This document shows positions 4,915 to 5,750 of a stretch of 5,750 nucleotides of DNA, piece by piece; position 1 is the stretch's first letter, and every line of letters begins with the position of its first letter. The notes beneath the pieces are model-generated. The model was not told the DNA's origin, ran no database searches, and saw nothing but the letters and a program-made list of their open reading frames with translations. A program made the position numbers and the translations under genes. The DNA comes from Phycisphaerae bacterium (GTDB lineage Bacteria > Planctomycetota > Phycisphaerae > Phycisphaerales > SM1A02). The stretch lies in the NCBI GenBank assembly GCA_016873375.1, contig VGXJ01000122.1, positions 1 through 5,750 of the forward strand, in the 5' to 3' direction.

Positions 4915-5750
4915 ATGGATGACACCCCGATCAATCCAGGGATTGCTCGCACGCTGGCCCGTCACCCTCGGCCACTGGGTGGCGACACGGTCCGCAGTGT
5001 GGGGCCATCGGCATTCAGCCTGACCGACCAGATTCTGCAGGATGGCGTGCAGCAGCGTGTGATCGGCAAGAAGCCGGATTGGCTTCGGGCCAAGGTTCCC
5101 GGTGGCGAGGGCTACGACCGACTCAAGGCCATCATCGATGAGCACCGGCTGCACACAGTCTGCCAAGAGGCAAGCTGCCCCAACATGGGTGAGTGCTGGA
5201 GCCGTGGCAGCGCCACGATCATGATCCTGGGGGACACATGCACGCGAAGCTGCGGCTTCTGCAACGTCAAGACCGGCAAGCCCCCGGTGTTCGATGCTGA
5301 CGAACCGCGCCGCGTGGCGGCGAGCCTGGCTCTCATGGGCCTGAAGCACGTGGTCATCACCAGCGTCAACCGCGACGAGCTCCCTGATGGCGGCGCCGCG
5401 ATCTGGGCCGAGACCATCGAGCGTGTGCACGAGGCGTGCCCAGGCATGAGTGTCGAGGTGCTTGTGGGTGATTTCCTTGGTGATGAGAAGGCGATCCAGG
5501 TGGTCTGTGATGCGCGGCCTGAGATCATCAGCCACAACATGGAAACCGTGCACCGCATGCATCCTGCCGTGCGACCCCAGGCGAAGTACGAGCGAAGCCT
5601 CGCTGTGCTCCGCCAGATGAAGGCCAGCGGCCTGGTGACCAAGACTGGTTGCATGGTGGGCATTGGCGAGCGTGATGATGAGGTGCTTGAGTTGATGGAT
5701 GACATCCGCACAGCCTGTGCGTGCGATGTCCTCACGATCGGCCAGTACCT
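4915..5750 (+). CDS. lipA: Lipoyl synthase LipA, radical SAM enzyme (3' end cut by window edge)
   Basis: Radical S-adenosylmethionine enzyme that inserts two sulfur atoms into the octanoyl chain carried by lipoyl-domain proteins or the H protein, making the lipoyl cofactor in the cytoplasm. 278 complete codons are present; about 50 residues are probably missing on the right. Both iron-sulfur cluster motifs are intact: Cys83, Cys88, Cys94 (CQEASCPNMGEC) for the auxiliary cluster that donates sulfur, and Cys109, Cys113, Cys116 (CTRSCGFC) for the SAM cluster, with the same spacing as in E. coli LipA. Other family blocks are ATIMILGDTC, TSVNRDELPDGGA, ISHNMETV, KTGCMVGIGE (usually KTGIMLGLGE) and TIGQY at the edge. 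The conserved core begins near KKPDWLRAKVP (52-62), so the first 45-50 residues are longer than usual. An in-frame GTG at 5047 is a possible alternative start, but ATG 4915 is favoured by the TAGACT box. No lipB is in view. Confidence 0.96.
   Translation, partial: MDDTPINPGIARTLARHPRPLGGDTVRSVGPSAFSLTDQILQDGVQQRVIGKKPDWLRAKVPGGEGYDRLKAIIDEHRLHTVCQEASCPNMGECWSRGSATIMILGDTCTRSCGFCNVKTGKPPVFDADEPRRVAASLALMGLKHVVITSVNRDELPDGGAAIWAETIERVHEACPGMSVEVLVGDFLGDEKAIQVVCDARPEIISHNMETVHRMHPAVRPQAKYERSLAVLRQMKASGLVTKTGCMVGIGERDDEVLELMDDIRTACACDVLTIGQY

Noticed and set aside
4444..5562. 372-codon open frame on the minus strand opposite the lipoprotein and lipA
   Set aside because: It lies antisense to lipA, whose cluster motifs are unmistakable. 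The translation is rich in His, Arg, Ala and Thr as expected from a GC-rich shadow frame, and contains no recognisable domain.

Overview
The window is gene-dense, high-GC bacterial DNA (roughly 60-65 % G+C by eye). It has six protein genes and almost no intergenic space. I see no RNA genes, insertion sequences, CRISPR arrays or long repeats, and no gene-free stretch above 45 bases. Most start codons lack a clear Shine-Dalgarno sequence, and TANNNT boxes lie only 6-12 bases upstream of several starts. The high GC, weak ribosome-binding sites and family versions (lipoyl synthase, RhlE-like helicase, LemA/M48 pair) would fit a Planctomycetota/Phycisphaerae-like bacterium. That placement is a low-confidence inference.

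Layout. From the left edge to 1221, on the minus strand, is a DEAD-box RNA helicase of RhlE type whose C-terminus lies outside the window. A 40-bp divergent intergenic region (1222-1261) separates it from a plus-strand run of four genes: a LemA-family membrane protein (1262-1918), a large membrane M48 metallopeptidase with an extra C-terminal domain (1915-3843), a pyroglutamyl-peptidase I family protein (3840-4463) and a small predicted lipoprotein (4460-4873). All three junctions in this run are 4-base ATGA overlaps, so the four are very probably one translationally coupled operon. After a 41-bp gap, lipoyl synthase (lipA) starts at 4915 and runs off the right edge.

How the genes may work together. 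LemA next to an M48 peptidase is a recurrent bacterial pairing, thought to act at the membrane, possibly in membrane-protein quality control. Here a cysteine peptidase of the pyroglutamyl-peptidase fold and a lipoprotein are locked onto the same transcript, so a small envelope-linked proteolysis module is a reasonable hypothesis, but nothing in the sequence proves it. LipA (lipoate biosynthesis) and the helicase (RNA remodelling) look like housekeeping neighbours with their own promoters.

Points most worth a second look are the ATGA-coupled quartet, the TANNNT boxes that imply leaderless or very short-leader transcripts, the altered ATPase motif VI (Arg to His) in the helicase, and the altered substrate-recognition loop in the pyroglutamyl-peptidase homologue.
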